From assembly GCA_035913415.1 (NCBI GenBank), contig JAMIIV010000157.1, forward strand, positions 1 to 19,351: a DNA stretch of 19,351 nucleotides, written 5' to 3'. Each line of letters starts with the position of its first letter. Within the stretch, counting starts at the first letter, position 1. This document shows, in pieces, positions 1 to 7,207 of the stretch. Source of the DNA: UBA5070 sp035913415. GTDB lineage: Bacteria; Fibrobacterota; Fibrobacteria; UBA5070. The notes below the pieces were generated by a model. That model saw only the letters and a list, made by a program, of their open reading frames with translations, searched no databases and was not told the DNA's origin. Both the position numbers and the translations under genes were made by a program.

Positions 1-89
1 ACACGCGCGACCACCGGTGATATGCCCGACCACCGAACGACAGCTCGACCACCGGTGATATGCTCGACCATCGAACGATGGGCTCGACA
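1..89. mobile_element. Possible end of an IS21-like insertion sequence
   Basis: Read on the minus strand from 89, the sequence begins TGTCGAGCCC and then runs through the repeated A/B units. A TG...CA terminus followed by several subterminal repeats that bind the transposase is the known organisation of IS21-family ends. The array stops abruptly at this point, and the next gene ends 57 bp further on. No transposase gene is visible because the window starts inside the array. The repeats could instead be an ordinary intergenic array, so this call is tentative. Confidence 0.33.
6..81. repeat. Alternating 19-bp A/B tandem repeats
   Basis: Four consecutive 19-bp units are visible at 6-24, 25-43, 44-62 and 63-81. 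They alternate between type A (core CGACCACCGGTGATATG) and type B (core CGACCAYCGAACGA), giving a 38-bp higher-order period; the A-B dimers starting at 8 and 46 differ at only two of 33 positions. Each A unit contains the palindrome CACCGGTG. The last B unit forms the palindrome CCATCGAACGATGG at 68-81. The array runs to the left edge of the window, so its full length is unknown. It decays after 81 into one partial CTCGACA. Confidence 0.85.
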
Positions 90-145
90 GAACAGCGGAA
101 GGGGCGTCAGGGCAGGATTTGGGACGGATTCTGTCGGGGACGGGC

Positions 146-1780
146 TCAGCCGCGGGGGCGGAGGGCGGCTTCGAGGGAGGCGACGGTGGCGGGCAGGAGC
201 ATGCTCACGTGGGGGCCCAGGCGGGCGTCGGGGGGCAGAGGCTTGCGGTGCAGGAGGATGGTCTTGCGGGGGAGCTCCAGGATGCGGGCCCACAAGGCGG
301 TGCCGGGTTCGACGGTGGCCAGGCGCACCACTTCGCGGTCGTCGGTCAGGCGGGTCGGGTCTTCCACGAGGGTGACGGTGCCCAAGCCTTCCAGCAGGGA
401 TTCGATCGGGTCGGGCTGGAAGATGGTGGCCGAGCGCAGGTACATGAACTCGCGATCCTGCCCCGAGGGGATGGCGCGGGTGGGGCCGGACAGCTCCGGC
501 AGCACGCCTTCCCATTCCAGCAGACGCTGGAGCGCGGCTTCGATCGCGGGGCGGTCTTCCACAAGACCTTCCGGAGACTTCCACCACCGGGCTTCTTCGG
601 AGGAAATGGTGCGGATGGGGACACAGGGATTCCAGACCTGGTTGGATCCGAGGGCCAGCAGCGACGCTCCTTCAAGGATGCGGCAGGCGGGGCCGGGCTC
701 CCACAGCGAAATCGGGGCGTGCCCGGCTTGCAGATCCACGACAGCTTTCCAGATGGTTTCGGGCAGCTCCATCGCTTTGGTGCATTCCAGGGCCAGGTGG
801 GCGGGCGTGGTTTCGAAGACTTCCGCGAGGTAGCGCTGGATGGGAATTCCATCTTCCCAGGCCTGGGCTCGGATTTCGGCGTAGCTCTCCTCGAGCGCGA
901 GGATGGCGAAGACGGAGGGGAGTTCGCAGCACAGGCCGGCGAGGAATCCCGACAGGGGGGAGGGAAACGCGTTGGTGGTGGTGAGACGCTCGGCATAGAG
1001 GCCCGTCGTGATCGCATGGGCCCAAAGCCGCACCATGTCGCCGCGCACGGGGATGCCCCGGCCGGCAAGATCCAGTACGGTGCGGGTCAGAAGGACATGC
1101 ATGCAATCGGTGTGGCCGAGGCGCTCGATCGCCTCCTCGATGCTGGGGCCGCTGGGGTGCCCGCGGTAGGGGCCGCTCACCGCGGCCGCTCGCAGCACGG
1201 AGCCCATGTCGGGGTCGAGCTGGGTCAGGTGGAAGATCTCTCCCGCCGGAATTTCGGGACGGCAGGCCATCGAGAACAGACGCGCCATGGAGGGGCGCGG
1301 AGCGTTGGGTTTCCAGCGGCGCAACGCGGGGCGCAGGTGGCGCCGTTGCTCCTCGCCGTCCTCGTCCACCGGACGGCGCGAGGGGGAGCCCTGTCCCTGG
1401 GAGTTCGGTTGGGAGGGATCGATGCGATGGTCGATCTTGCGCAGCAGCTCCTGGAGGGAGATGTCGGATTTCACGAGGAAGTCGCTGGCACCCAGGCGAT
1501 GGCTCTCCTCGAGGTATTCCTCCCGCGGGTAGGCGGTGAGGAACAGGGCGGGGATGCGCCGCAGTCCGGGGCGGGCGTGGATCCCCCGCAGCAGTTCCAG
1601 CCCGGACATCTCCGGCAAGGCGATGTCCAGAAGCAGCAGGTCGGGAGACAGATTCTGGCAGCGATCGAGGGCTTCGGAGGCGCCTTGGGCCTGGATGACC
1701 TCGAATCCGTGGTCTTCCAAAGCTTCGGCGAGGTTTTCGCGGAACAGGGCCTGATCGTCGACGAGTAGGATCGTGGGCAT
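146..1780 (-). CDS. Response regulator with HDOD output domain
   Basis: This 544-residue protein starts with a receiver domain (about residues 1-120): acidic pair D8-D9, phospho-acceptor D52 in LLLLDIALPEMSG, T82 and K104. An HDOD domain follows at about 150-330 with the characteristic stretch SIEEAIERLGHTDCMHVLL. HDOD proteins are HD-related, usually non-catalytic domains used in bacterial signalling. The last 200 residues are unassigned; the final 90 look like a degenerate second receiver (inference). The start at 1780 is chosen because MPTILLVDD is the normal receiver N terminus; an in-frame start 18 codons upstream is possible. No good ribosome-binding site is seen. The gene lies 85 bp downstream of the histidine kinase on the same strand, so it is probably co-transcribed and may be its phosphorylation target. 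There is no transmembrane segment; the protein is cytoplasmic. Confidence 0.88.
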   Translation of the reverse strand: MPTILLVDDQALFRENLAEALEDHGFEVIQAQGASEALDRCQNLSPDLLLLDIALPEMSGLELLRGIHARPGLRRIPALFLTAYPREEYLEESHRLGASDFLVKSDISLQELLRKIDHRIDPSQPNSQGQGSPSRRPVDEDGEEQRRHLRPALRRWKPNAPRPSMARLFSMACRPEIPAGEIFHLTQLDPDMGSVLRAAAVSGPYRGHPSGPSIEEAIERLGHTDCMHVLLTRTVLDLAGRGIPVRGDMVRLWAHAITTGLYAERLTTTNAFPSPLSGFLAGLCCELPSVFAILALEESYAEIRAQAWEDGIPIQRYLAEVFETTPAHLALECTKAMELPETIWKAVVDLQAGHAPISLWEPGPACRILEGASLLALGSNQVWNPCVPIRTISSEEARWWKSPEGLVEDRPAIEAALQRLLEWEGVLPELSGPTRAIPSGQDREFMYLRSATIFQPDPIESLLEGLGTVTLVEDPTRLTDDREVVRLATVEPGTALWARILELPRKTILLHRKPLPPDARLGPHVSMLLPATVASLEAALRPRG

Positions 1781-1865
1781 GGATATGACCGTTTCGGGAC
1801 AATGGGGACGACGCGGGGGGAGCAACGGCTCCATCGTACCATTCCAGCCGTCGCCAAGGCGGGCA

Positions 1866-3047
1866 TCAGCCTGCGCTGGCGAAAAAGGCGTCGGGTTCGT
1901 CGGTCGAGGCGGGGGCGGTGCGGTCGGTGCGCAGTTCGATGCGGATGGAAGTGCCTCGGCCGGGGGCCGAGCGCAGGGTGAACTGGCCTCCGTGGCGGGT
2001 CACGATCCGGCGGCACAGGGAGAGCCCGATCCCGTTGCCCTGGATGTAGCGTCCGGCATGGGTGTTCTCGGAGTTCAGGAGCATGGGTTGGCCGAGCCAG
2101 GGAAGGAGCTCGGACGGGATCCCCGCACCGCTGTCCACGACCTCCAGGATCGCCAGGTTGCTGGCCTCGGGGCGCAGGAACACCGACACGGTGCCCTCGC
2201 GGGTCGCCCGCAGGGCGTTGCCCACCAGATTGGCGACCAGCCTGCGCAACCCGGTGCCGTCCCCGTTGCCGGGGCAGGGGAGAATGTCGGTTCGCAACTC
2301 GACCCCTGGCAGGGTGCGCGGGCGGACCTGCTCGACCCCGGAGCGGACGGCATCGGCGAAGTCGAGCTCTTTCCAAAAACTGTTCTGGCCGCCGATCCCG
2401 AAGGAGTCGAGCACGTTGGCCATGGTCTCGGCCATGTTCCGTGAAAGTTCCTCGAGGCGATCGGCGATCTTGATCATGTCTTCGGGCAGGCGGTCGCGTT
2501 TCATGTGCAGCCGCTCGACGGCCATGCGCAAGGCCCCCATGGGGGTGCGCAATTCATGGGCGACCGCCCCGGCCACGGCGGACATGCGCTGCATCGCGGC
2601 ACCGTGCAGGTTGCGTTCCATATCCTGGGTGGACCGACGGCGGACTTCGTCTTCCAGGCGGCAGACCCGCCGAGCCGCTTTCATGCGCGAAAGGAACTCG
2701 AGTTTGGACAGGGGTTTGCGCAGGAAGTCGTCGACTCCTTCTTCGAAGGCGCGCAACAGCAGGCCCGAGTCGTCGGCGGCGGTCACCAGCAGCACGTAGG
2801 CCTGTTCCGACTGATTGGCCGACCGCAAGCGCCGGACCACCTCCAGGCCGTCCATTCCCGGCAGGCTCCAGTCGACCACCACCGCGGGGTGTTTGGTGCG
2901 GGCGTACGATTCGAGTGCGGAAAGGGGGGTGTCGTGTGGTTCCGGATCCCAGCCGTTCTCGCGCAACCACGAACACATCACCCGCAGGAGGGTGCGGTCG
3001 TCGTCCACCACGAGGACGGGAAGATTGGGGGAGTCGGAGCGGAGCAT
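1866..3047 (-). CDS. Receiver-histidine kinase, soluble
   Basis: The 393-residue protein joins an N-terminal receiver (about 9-125; D15-D17, phospho-acceptor D59, K111) to a short coiled linker and a histidine kinase core. The H box is AVAHELRTPMGAL with H164. The N box is RRLVANLVGNALRAT, the G1 box VVDSGAGIP (D305) and the G2 box GNGIGLSLCRRIV. There is no transmembrane or periplasmic part, so its input is probably phosphotransfer onto D59 from another kinase or a cytoplasmic partner. It is the first gene of a probable two-gene unit with the HDOD regulator. A TTGCGC-17-TAGAAT promoter lies directly upstream, with the ATG 6 nt after the -10, implying a leaderless transcript. The partner and signal are not identifiable from sequence. 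Confidence 0.92.
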   Translation of the reverse strand: MLRSDSPNLPVLVVDDDRTLLRVMCSWLRENGWDPEPHDTPLSALESYARTKHPAVVVDWSLPGMDGLEVVRRLRSANQSEQAYVLLVTAADDSGLLLRAFEEGVDDFLRKPLSKLEFLSRMKAARRVCRLEDEVRRRSTQDMERNLHGAAMQRMSAVAGAVAHELRTPMGALRMAVERLHMKRDRLPEDMIKIADRLEELSRNMAETMANVLDSFGIGGQNSFWKELDFADAVRSGVEQVRPRTLPGVELRTDILPCPGNGDGTGLRRLVANLVGNALRATREGTVSVFLRPEASNLAILEVVDSGAGIPSELLPWLGQPMLLNSENTHAGRYIQGNGIGLSLCRRIVTRHGGQFTLRSAPGRGTSIRIELRTDRTAPASTDEPDAFFASAG

Positions 3048-3053
3048 CGCCCC

Positions 3054-3082
3054 ATTCTAGGGCTCGCACAGCCGGTGCGCAA
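3054..3082 (-). promoter_or_regulatory. Promoter of the receiver-histidine kinase gene
   Basis: On the minus strand, TTGCGC (3077-3082) is followed after exactly 17 bp by TAGAAT (3054-3059), which matches five of six bases of the sigma-70 -10 consensus. The ATG at 3047 is 6 nt downstream of the -10, so initiation would fall on or next to the start codon and no Shine-Dalgarno is possible. The whole promoter lies in the 49-bp gap after the metallophosphoesterase stop. Confidence 0.6.
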
Positions 3083-3096
3083 CCGCGAGGTCCGTT

Positions 3097-3876
3097 TCAG
3101 GCCTTGGAGTCGTCCAGAAGCAGGGGGCGGAAGTCGAGGTAGTCGCTGGAGGCCAGGACGTACCGCACCCCGTTTCGGACACCCATCAGCTCGGTGGCGG
3201 GGCGGCGGTGTATGGACTTGATGCTGTGCAGGTGGCCGAATACGCACAGGTCGGCGCCCGAGGCTTCCACGACCGCGGTCGCGCGGTTGGGCGCCAGGGA
3301 CGCACCCAGGGGAGGGTAGTGGGTCAGGCAGATGCGGCGCAGGCCCGGTCGGACCGGGAGGCGCTCGACGCACCGTTGGAGCCGGGCGACTTCGCGCGCC
3401 CAGATGCGCTCGTTGCGTTCGCGGTCTTCGGCGGTTCGGCGGTCGGGGGTCTTGTCGGACAGGCGGTTCCAGGCGATCAGGGAATCGACGTCGGCCTCTT
3501 CGTGTTCCCACAGGCGGGTGCCGAACAGGAGCCAGCGTCCGATTTCGAGGTGGTCTCCGTCGAGGATCTTCAATGATGGGGGAAGCTGGCGGCGCACCGC
3601 CGCGGCCGACTGGCACCAGCGGTCGTGGTTGCCTTCCAGGAGGACCTTCGTCCCGGGGAGCCGGTGGAGGAATTCCAGGTCGGTGAGGGCGTCGTCCAGA
3701 CGCGAGGCCCAGGAAATGTCGCCGGGAACCAGCACCACGTCTTCGGGCGCCACGACGTCGTTCCACCGGGAACGGATCTTGTCCTCGTGGTCGCGCCACT
3801 GCTCCCCGAAGACGTGCATCGCCTTGGACGGAGTGGCCAGCGTGAGGTGGAGGTCGGACAGGGCCCAGAGATTCAT
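3097..3876 (-). CDS. Calcineurin-like metallophosphoesterase (COG1768-type)
   Basis: This 259-residue cytoplasmic protein carries the metallophosphoesterase metal-ligand motifs in order: SDLHL (D8, H10), PGDISWA (D53), EGNHD (N83, H84), THYPP and a terminal GHLHS. The arrangement, including WxxHxxKI between the first two motifs, resembles the predicted phosphohydrolases of COG1768, which have no firmly established substrate. The open frame extends 111 codons further upstream. I place the start at 3876 because MNLWALSDLHL is the family N terminus, and because a TACCTTTC box sits exactly 7 nt before this ATG. The gene is divergent from the secreted enzyme at 4046. The start of its downstream neighbour lies 49 bp beyond its stop, but that neighbour has its own promoter, so this gene may be transcribed alone. 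Confidence 0.9.
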   Translation of the reverse strand: MNLWALSDLHLTLATPSKAMHVFGEQWRDHEDKIRSRWNDVVAPEDVVLVPGDISWASRLDDALTDLEFLHRLPGTKVLLEGNHDRWCQSAAAVRRQLPPSLKILDGDHLEIGRWLLFGTRLWEHEEADVDSLIAWNRLSDKTPDRRTAEDRERNERIWAREVARLQRCVERLPVRPGLRRICLTHYPPLGASLAPNRATAVVEASGADLCVFGHLHSIKSIHRRPATELMGVRNGVRYVLASSDYLDFRPLLLDDSKA

Positions 3877-3883
3877 CGGTCCG

Positions 3884-3891
3884 GAAAGGTA
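3884..3891 (-). promoter_or_regulatory. TAnnTTTC box, leaderless start of the phosphoesterase
   Basis: TACCTTTC on the minus strand is separated from the ATG at 3876 by 7 nt. It matches the Bacteroidota-type -7 element TAnnTTTG at all but the last base, with the same spacing as at murJ and aspS in this window. No convincing -33 TTG element is seen upstream. Confidence 0.5.
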
Positions 3892-3901
3892 GGGCGAGGA
3901 T

Positions 3902-3992
3902 CGCCGACCGGCGGTATCTTCCTGCCTCGCCACGGATCGACGGAGCTGGCGAGAGCTCCGCCGCGATCCTGTTCGCGCGGAGTCCTGCGGAC
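3902..3992. other. Cluster of short inverted repeats in a divergent intergenic region
   Basis: The 169-bp gap between the divergent genes at 3876 and 4046 contains four short perfect inverted repeats: CGCCG/CGGCG (3902-3906 and 3909-3913), CGGAGCT/AGCTCCG with a 6-nt loop (3941-3960), CGCGA/TCGCG with a 6-nt loop (3962-3977), and GTCC/GGAC with a 3-nt loop (3982-3992). A TATCTTCC sequence at 3915-3922 could be a plus-strand -10, which would put three of the stems in the leader of the secreted enzyme. None has a T run, so they are not intrinsic terminators. Confidence 0.45.
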
Positions 3993-4045
3993 CCGCGACG
4001 CCCGCCCTGGCCGAAGGGCATCCCATCTCTCGCCAAGGTCTTCGC

Positions 4046-6163
4046 ATGTCGTTCCCTTCGCTCCGCACGTTGTTTTCCGTCGGCCTGATCCTGCTGGCCG
4101 CCTCGCGCACGCACGCGGTCCTCGATCGGTGTTCCTTCAACTTCGGCATGAGCTGGGACAAGGGGCCGAGTTTTCCCGCCGAGGTCGGGTATGTCACGAT
4201 CTGGACCAACTGGGGATTCGACGGAAGTTACCACGGCTCCATGCTCAACACCCTCCGGGGTACGAACAAGACTCCCGTGTTCTACGGGTACCTCATCGCG
4301 AAGGGGTCCCGGTTGGGGGATTGCGACGTCACGGGTGGTTCGAACCTGTGCACGGAGGGCGCCAACTACATCCGGGGGAACCTCGACAAGATCGCCGACG
4401 CGTACAAGTCGTTCGCCCAGAGCGCGGCCGCGATCTGGGGCACCGAACGGCAGATCGTGTTCATGGTCGAACCCGACTTCTACCAGTACTTCCAAGCGGG
4501 AAACCAGAACGACAATCCGCTGCCCTTCGATTCCGCGCGGCTGGTGATGTCGCGTATCCACGATGCCGTGCGTTCCGCCCTGCCGCAGGCGGAATTTTCC
4601 TTCGACATCTCGCCCTGGGCTCCGACGAGCTCGTGGTACCGCAGTTTCGACACCGCCTCCTTCGCCTGGGCGAACACATCGGGAGGACGCACCCAGGGCG
4701 GTACCACCAAGATCCGCTCCGAAAACCCTCTCACCTGGGCCACCGCCGCGAAGACGTTCAACCGGGGCATCATCGCCGACATCGGGTATGGTGTCGGCGG
4801 AGGGCCCGACGCCTCGGGCATCGAGGCGTGGAACGGGCTGGCCAATCTCAACGCCCGCATCGCCGACGGCGTCGTGGGCGTCACCAACGTCCTGGCCGAT
4901 TATTCCTGGGGAGCCACGTTGGCAGCCCTGCGTCCGCAGTTGACCGGGACCCTCAAGAGTTGTGTGCAGGCAGGGCCGCGCGTGTCCCGTTTTTCCCTGG
5001 CCACGACCACGACGGGGTCGGGAAGCATCGCGCGCGAACTGCCCGGACCCTCGTACGATTCGGGGAAGGTGGTGCGACTGGCGGCACTGCCGGCGATCGG
5101 GCACCGCTTCGTGTCCTGGTCGGGAGGCATCACGGGCACCAGTCCTTTGGCGACGGTGACGATGGACAAGGCCCAGAGCGTGACGGCGACCTTCGCTCCC
5201 ACCGAGGTGGGGCCCCCCGTGGGGACCGGCACCGAGCTGGTACGGGGCGGCGATTTCGCCTCGGGTGCCGCGGACTGGAGTTTGTCCGTCAATTGCGGGG
5301 CGGGTTCGGGTGGCGTGAAGAGTGGTGTGTACGAGGTGAACATCACCGACGCCGGAGCGGCAGGGTACTGCCTCCAGTTCCGCCAGACGGGGCTGAACCT
5401 GGAAGCCGGCAAGACCTACAAGTTCTCCTTCGATGCCAAGGCCTCCGCCCCCAGGTCCTTGATCGGGTATGTCGGGCAGGATGGTGCACCGTACACGAAT
5501 TACCTCCTGGGCACCACCGGTGACTGGACGGTCCAGGCCACGGCCCAGACCCAGACCTTCGAGAAGACGTTCACGATGTCCGCCGCCGATGCCTCGGGCC
5601 GCATCGACATCAATCTCGGTGGTGCCGGCACGGGGACCGTGGCCATCGACAACGTGTCGCTGCGCTCAGGCCGCGCCCTGCCTCGATACGCCTTGGCCGC
5701 CACCGTGGTGGGGCCGGCCACCAACCGGATCGTGCGCGTGCCCGACCTGCCCGCCTACGATTCCGGCACCGCCGTGGCGCTGTTCGCTGTGCCGGATTCC
5801 GTCACGAGGTTCCAGTCCTGGAGCGGCGATGCTTCCGGTTCCCTGGGGTCCACCATCGTGGTCGTCGACCAGGACCGCCGCGTGTCGGCGGTGTTCGGCA
5901 ACGTGGGCGTCGGTTCCCGACATGGACGCGCCGCAGCACTGCGGCGACAGGGCCCGGGGCTTGTCGTCGATGCCGTTGCCGAGGACGCGACGCTGAACTT
6001 GCTGGACATGCAGGGTCGCAGGGTGCGCACCCTCCATCGCGGGCGCATCGCCGGATCCCTGGTCGTGGCGCTGCCCACGGATGTCCCCAGAGGGATCTAC
6101 GTCGCGCAACTGCTGACCGAGGCCGGAGGCTCCTCCTCGCTCCCGATGGCGCTGGCCCCCTAG
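4046..6163 (+). CDS. Secreted modular putative glycoside hydrolase
   Basis: This 705-residue exported protein starts with a Sec signal peptide (MSFPSLRTLFSVGLILLAAS, cleavage near THA). Residues about 28-310 form a domain I cannot place in a numbered family. Its acidic clusters (FMVEPDF with E142 and D144, FDISPW with D187, GIEAWNG with E260) and tryptophan-rich segments suggest a TIM-barrel glycosidase. Residues 317-390 and 548-620 are two InlB-B-type repeats ending in HRFVSWSGG...VTATFA and RFQSWSGD...VSAVFG. Between them (396-540) is a CBM4/9-like carbohydrate-binding module beginning ELVRGGDFASG. The C terminus (about 640-705; LNLLDMQGRRVR, PRGIYVAQLL) resembles type IX secretion sorting domains. 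A weak site, AAGG, lies 7 nt before the ATG. Secretion is well supported; the substrate and catalytic activity are inferred. Confidence 0.82.
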   Translation: MSFPSLRTLFSVGLILLAASRTHAVLDRCSFNFGMSWDKGPSFPAEVGYVTIWTNWGFDGSYHGSMLNTLRGTNKTPVFYGYLIAKGSRLGDCDVTGGSNLCTEGANYIRGNLDKIADAYKSFAQSAAAIWGTERQIVFMVEPDFYQYFQAGNQNDNPLPFDSARLVMSRIHDAVRSALPQAEFSFDISPWAPTSSWYRSFDTASFAWANTSGGRTQGGTTKIRSENPLTWATAAKTFNRGIIADIGYGVGGGPDASGIEAWNGLANLNARIADGVVGVTNVLADYSWGATLAALRPQLTGTLKSCVQAGPRVSRFSLATTTTGSGSIARELPGPSYDSGKVVRLAALPAIGHRFVSWSGGITGTSPLATVTMDKAQSVTATFAPTEVGPPVGTGTELVRGGDFASGAADWSLSVNCGAGSGGVKSGVYEVNITDAGAAGYCLQFRQTGLNLEAGKTYKFSFDAKASAPRSLIGYVGQDGAPYTNYLLGTTGDWTVQATAQTQTFEKTFTMSAADASGRIDINLGGAGTGTVAIDNVSLRSGRALPRYALAATVVGPATNRIVRVPDLPAYDSGTAVALFAVPDSVTRFQSWSGDASGSLGSTIVVVDQDRRVSAVFGNVGVGSRHGRAAALRRQGPGLVVDAVAEDATLNLLDMQGRRVRTLHRGRIAGSLVVALPTDVPRGIYVAQLLTEAGGSSSLPMALAP

Positions 6164-6183
6164 ATCACCCGTTGCTCCGGCCG

Positions 6184-6217
6184 ACACCTCACCCCTTCGT
6201 GAGAAGGGGTGAGGTGT
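6184..6217. terminator. Perfect 15-bp hairpin between convergent genes
   Basis: Arms at 6184-6198 and 6203-6217 pair over 15 consecutive bases around a GTGA tetraloop. The hairpin lies in the 54-bp gap between the plus-strand secreted enzyme and the minus-strand CBS gene, with one arm abutting the CBS stop codon. Neither side has a T run, so it is not a canonical intrinsic terminator. It probably serves both converging transcripts as a terminator or 3'-end stabiliser. Confidence 0.65.
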
Positions 6218-6652
6218 TCAGGGAGAGGCGATGTAGTGTTCGAGGGTCTCGATCAGGTGCTGCTGGTCTTCCATCTGCGACTTGACCACGTCGCCGATCG
6301 AGACCAGCCCCAAGGGCTGCGTACCATCGGTGACGACCAGGTACCGCACGCGGCGGCCACGCGAGGCCATCATCGCCAGGGCATCCTGGATGGTGCGCTC
6401 CGGGCCGACCATGACGGCTTCGCCCATGAGTTCGCCCACCGTGCAGTCCCGCGACGAGCGTCCGCGCAGCGTCACCTTGCGGGCGTAGTCGCGCTCGGTG
6501 AACAGTCCGACCACCTTGCCGTCTTCGAGCACGACAAGGGCGCCGACATCGTAGTGAGCCATGGTCTCGAGCGCGGCGAAGACCGAGGCGGTGGTGGTGG
6601 TGGAGAGGATTCCCTTGCCGCCTGCGCGGACGAGCTGGCCTACCGTCGACAT
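6218..6652 (-). CDS. CBS-domain pair protein
   Basis: The 144-residue protein consists almost entirely of two CBS domains, about residues 8-60 (ALETMAHYDVGALVVLEDGK, VGLFTERDYARKV) and 73-130 (TIQDALAMMASRGRRVRYLV, PLGLVSIGDVVKS). CBS pairs form Bateman modules that bind adenine nucleotides or related ligands and act as sensors. No catalytic or transport domain is attached, so this is a stand-alone member. The start at 6652 is supported by a strong GGAGG at 6659-6663 with 6-nt spacing, the best Shine-Dalgarno in the window, and by a TATACT -10 further upstream. It appears monocistronic: the HU terminator precedes its promoter and a hairpin follows its stop. Its ligand and partner are unknown. 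Confidence 0.93.
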   Translation of the reverse strand: MSTVGQLVRAGGKGILSTTTTASVFAALETMAHYDVGALVVLEDGKVVGLFTERDYARKVTLRGRSSRDCTVGELMGEAVMVGPERTIQDALAMMASRGRRVRYLVVTDGTQPLGLVSIGDVVKSQMEDQQHLIETLEHYIASP

Positions 6653-6658
6653 TGCTCA

Positions 6659-6699
6659 CCTCCATGGGTGTCCGGAGAGACTGATTCCCATCGAGTATA
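6659..6699 (-). promoter_or_regulatory. CBS gene -10 element and strong ribosome-binding site
   Basis: On the minus strand, TATACT at 6694-6699 matches five of six -10 consensus bases. No clear -35 is found at the usual distance. GGAGG at 6659-6663 lies 6 nt before the ATG. The implied 5' leader is about 35 nt, which contrasts with the leaderless-looking starts elsewhere in the window. Confidence 0.5.
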
Positions 6700-6737
6700 C
6701 CATGGCCGACGGCTGCCGGCACGGGCGCTGGGCAACG

Positions 6738-6768
6738 AAAAAACCCCGCCCGGGAATTCCGGACGGGG
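6738..6768 (-). terminator. Rho-independent terminator of the HU gene
   Basis: On the minus strand the arms at 6759-6768 and 6744-6753 form a 10-bp GC-rich stem with one G-U wobble and a 5-nt loop, followed directly by six T (6738-6743). It lies 33 bp after the HU stop at 6802 and separates that gene from the CBS promoter. Confidence 0.9.
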
Positions 6769-6801
6769 CGATGCAAAAACCCTGAAGGGACGGAGGCCGT
6801 C

Positions 6802-7104
6802 TTACTTCTTCTTGGGAGCCTTCTTCGCCTTGTTGAACTCTTCCTTGAGGGCCTTGCCGGCCTTGAAGGAGACGGTCTTCGATGCGGCGATCTTGATCTT
6901 CTCGCCGGTGGCGGGATTCACGCCGGTGCGAGCCTTGCGCTCCTTGACGTCGAAGGTTCCGAAGCCGATGAGAGCCACGGAGGCGTCCTTCTTGAGACCT
7001 TCGGTGATGGCTTCCAGGACGGCGGAAACAGCGCGCTCGGCAGCAGCCTTGCTTTCGAGTTCGGCGATTTCCTGGACCTTGGCGACGAGGTCGGCCTTGT
7101 TCAT
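6802..7104 (-). CDS. HU-family nucleoid DNA-binding protein
   Basis: The 100-residue protein has the full HU/IHF fold: N-terminal helices from MNKADLVAKV, the conserved GFGTFDVKERKARTG turn leading into the DNA-binding arm, NPATGEKIKI with the arm-tip proline, and VSFKAGKALKEEFN at the C-terminal helix. A short lysine tail, KKAPKKK, extends beyond the usual end of about 90 residues. HU binds and bends DNA non-specifically and compacts the nucleoid. The ATG at 7104 is chosen over an open upstream extension because it gives the family N terminus and has AAGGG 6-10 nt upstream. The gene is monocistronic, with its own promoter region and terminator. HU versus a specialised IHF-like paralogue cannot be decided here. 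Confidence 0.96.
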   Translation of the reverse strand: MNKADLVAKVQEIAELESKAAAERAVSAVLEAITEGLKKDASVALIGFGTFDVKERKARTGVNPATGEKIKIAASKTVSFKAGKALKEEFNKAKKAPKKK

Positions 7105-7178
7105 GGGTTTCCCTTCGTGGGTGGTTGACACTGTGTGGGGATCGTTTCGCCACTCCGCATTGGAGTGACGACGACAGG

Positions 7179-7207
7179 AACATACCACCGCCGGAAGTCC
7201 GATGCAA
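7179..7207 (-). promoter_or_regulatory. Candidate HU promoter
   Basis: On the minus strand, TTGCAT (7202-7207) and TATGTT (7179-7184) are separated by 17 bp. Matches to the sigma-70 consensus are moderate, three and four of six. The implied start near 7172 gives a leader of about 68 nt that contains a CACTCC/GGAGTG hairpin at 7151-7167. Confidence 0.4.

Noticed and set aside
6..81. CRISPR array
   Set aside because: Units are contiguous with a 38-bp A/B period and no variable spacers, and no cas genes are present.
3941..3960. Intrinsic terminator
   Set aside because: A 7-bp stem without a T run, located upstream of both divergent genes rather than at a 3' end.
2978..5104. Long open frame on the minus strand (about 708 codons)
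   Set aside because: It runs antisense to the secreted enzyme and out of frame with the phosphoesterase and kinase. Its protein is low-complexity, rich in R, G and P, with no domain; it is a by-product of high GC.
3625..5523. 632-codon plus-strand frame overlapping the secreted enzyme
   Set aside because: The frame at 4046 has a signal peptide and recognisable modules; this one has neither and overlaps the phosphoesterase antisense.
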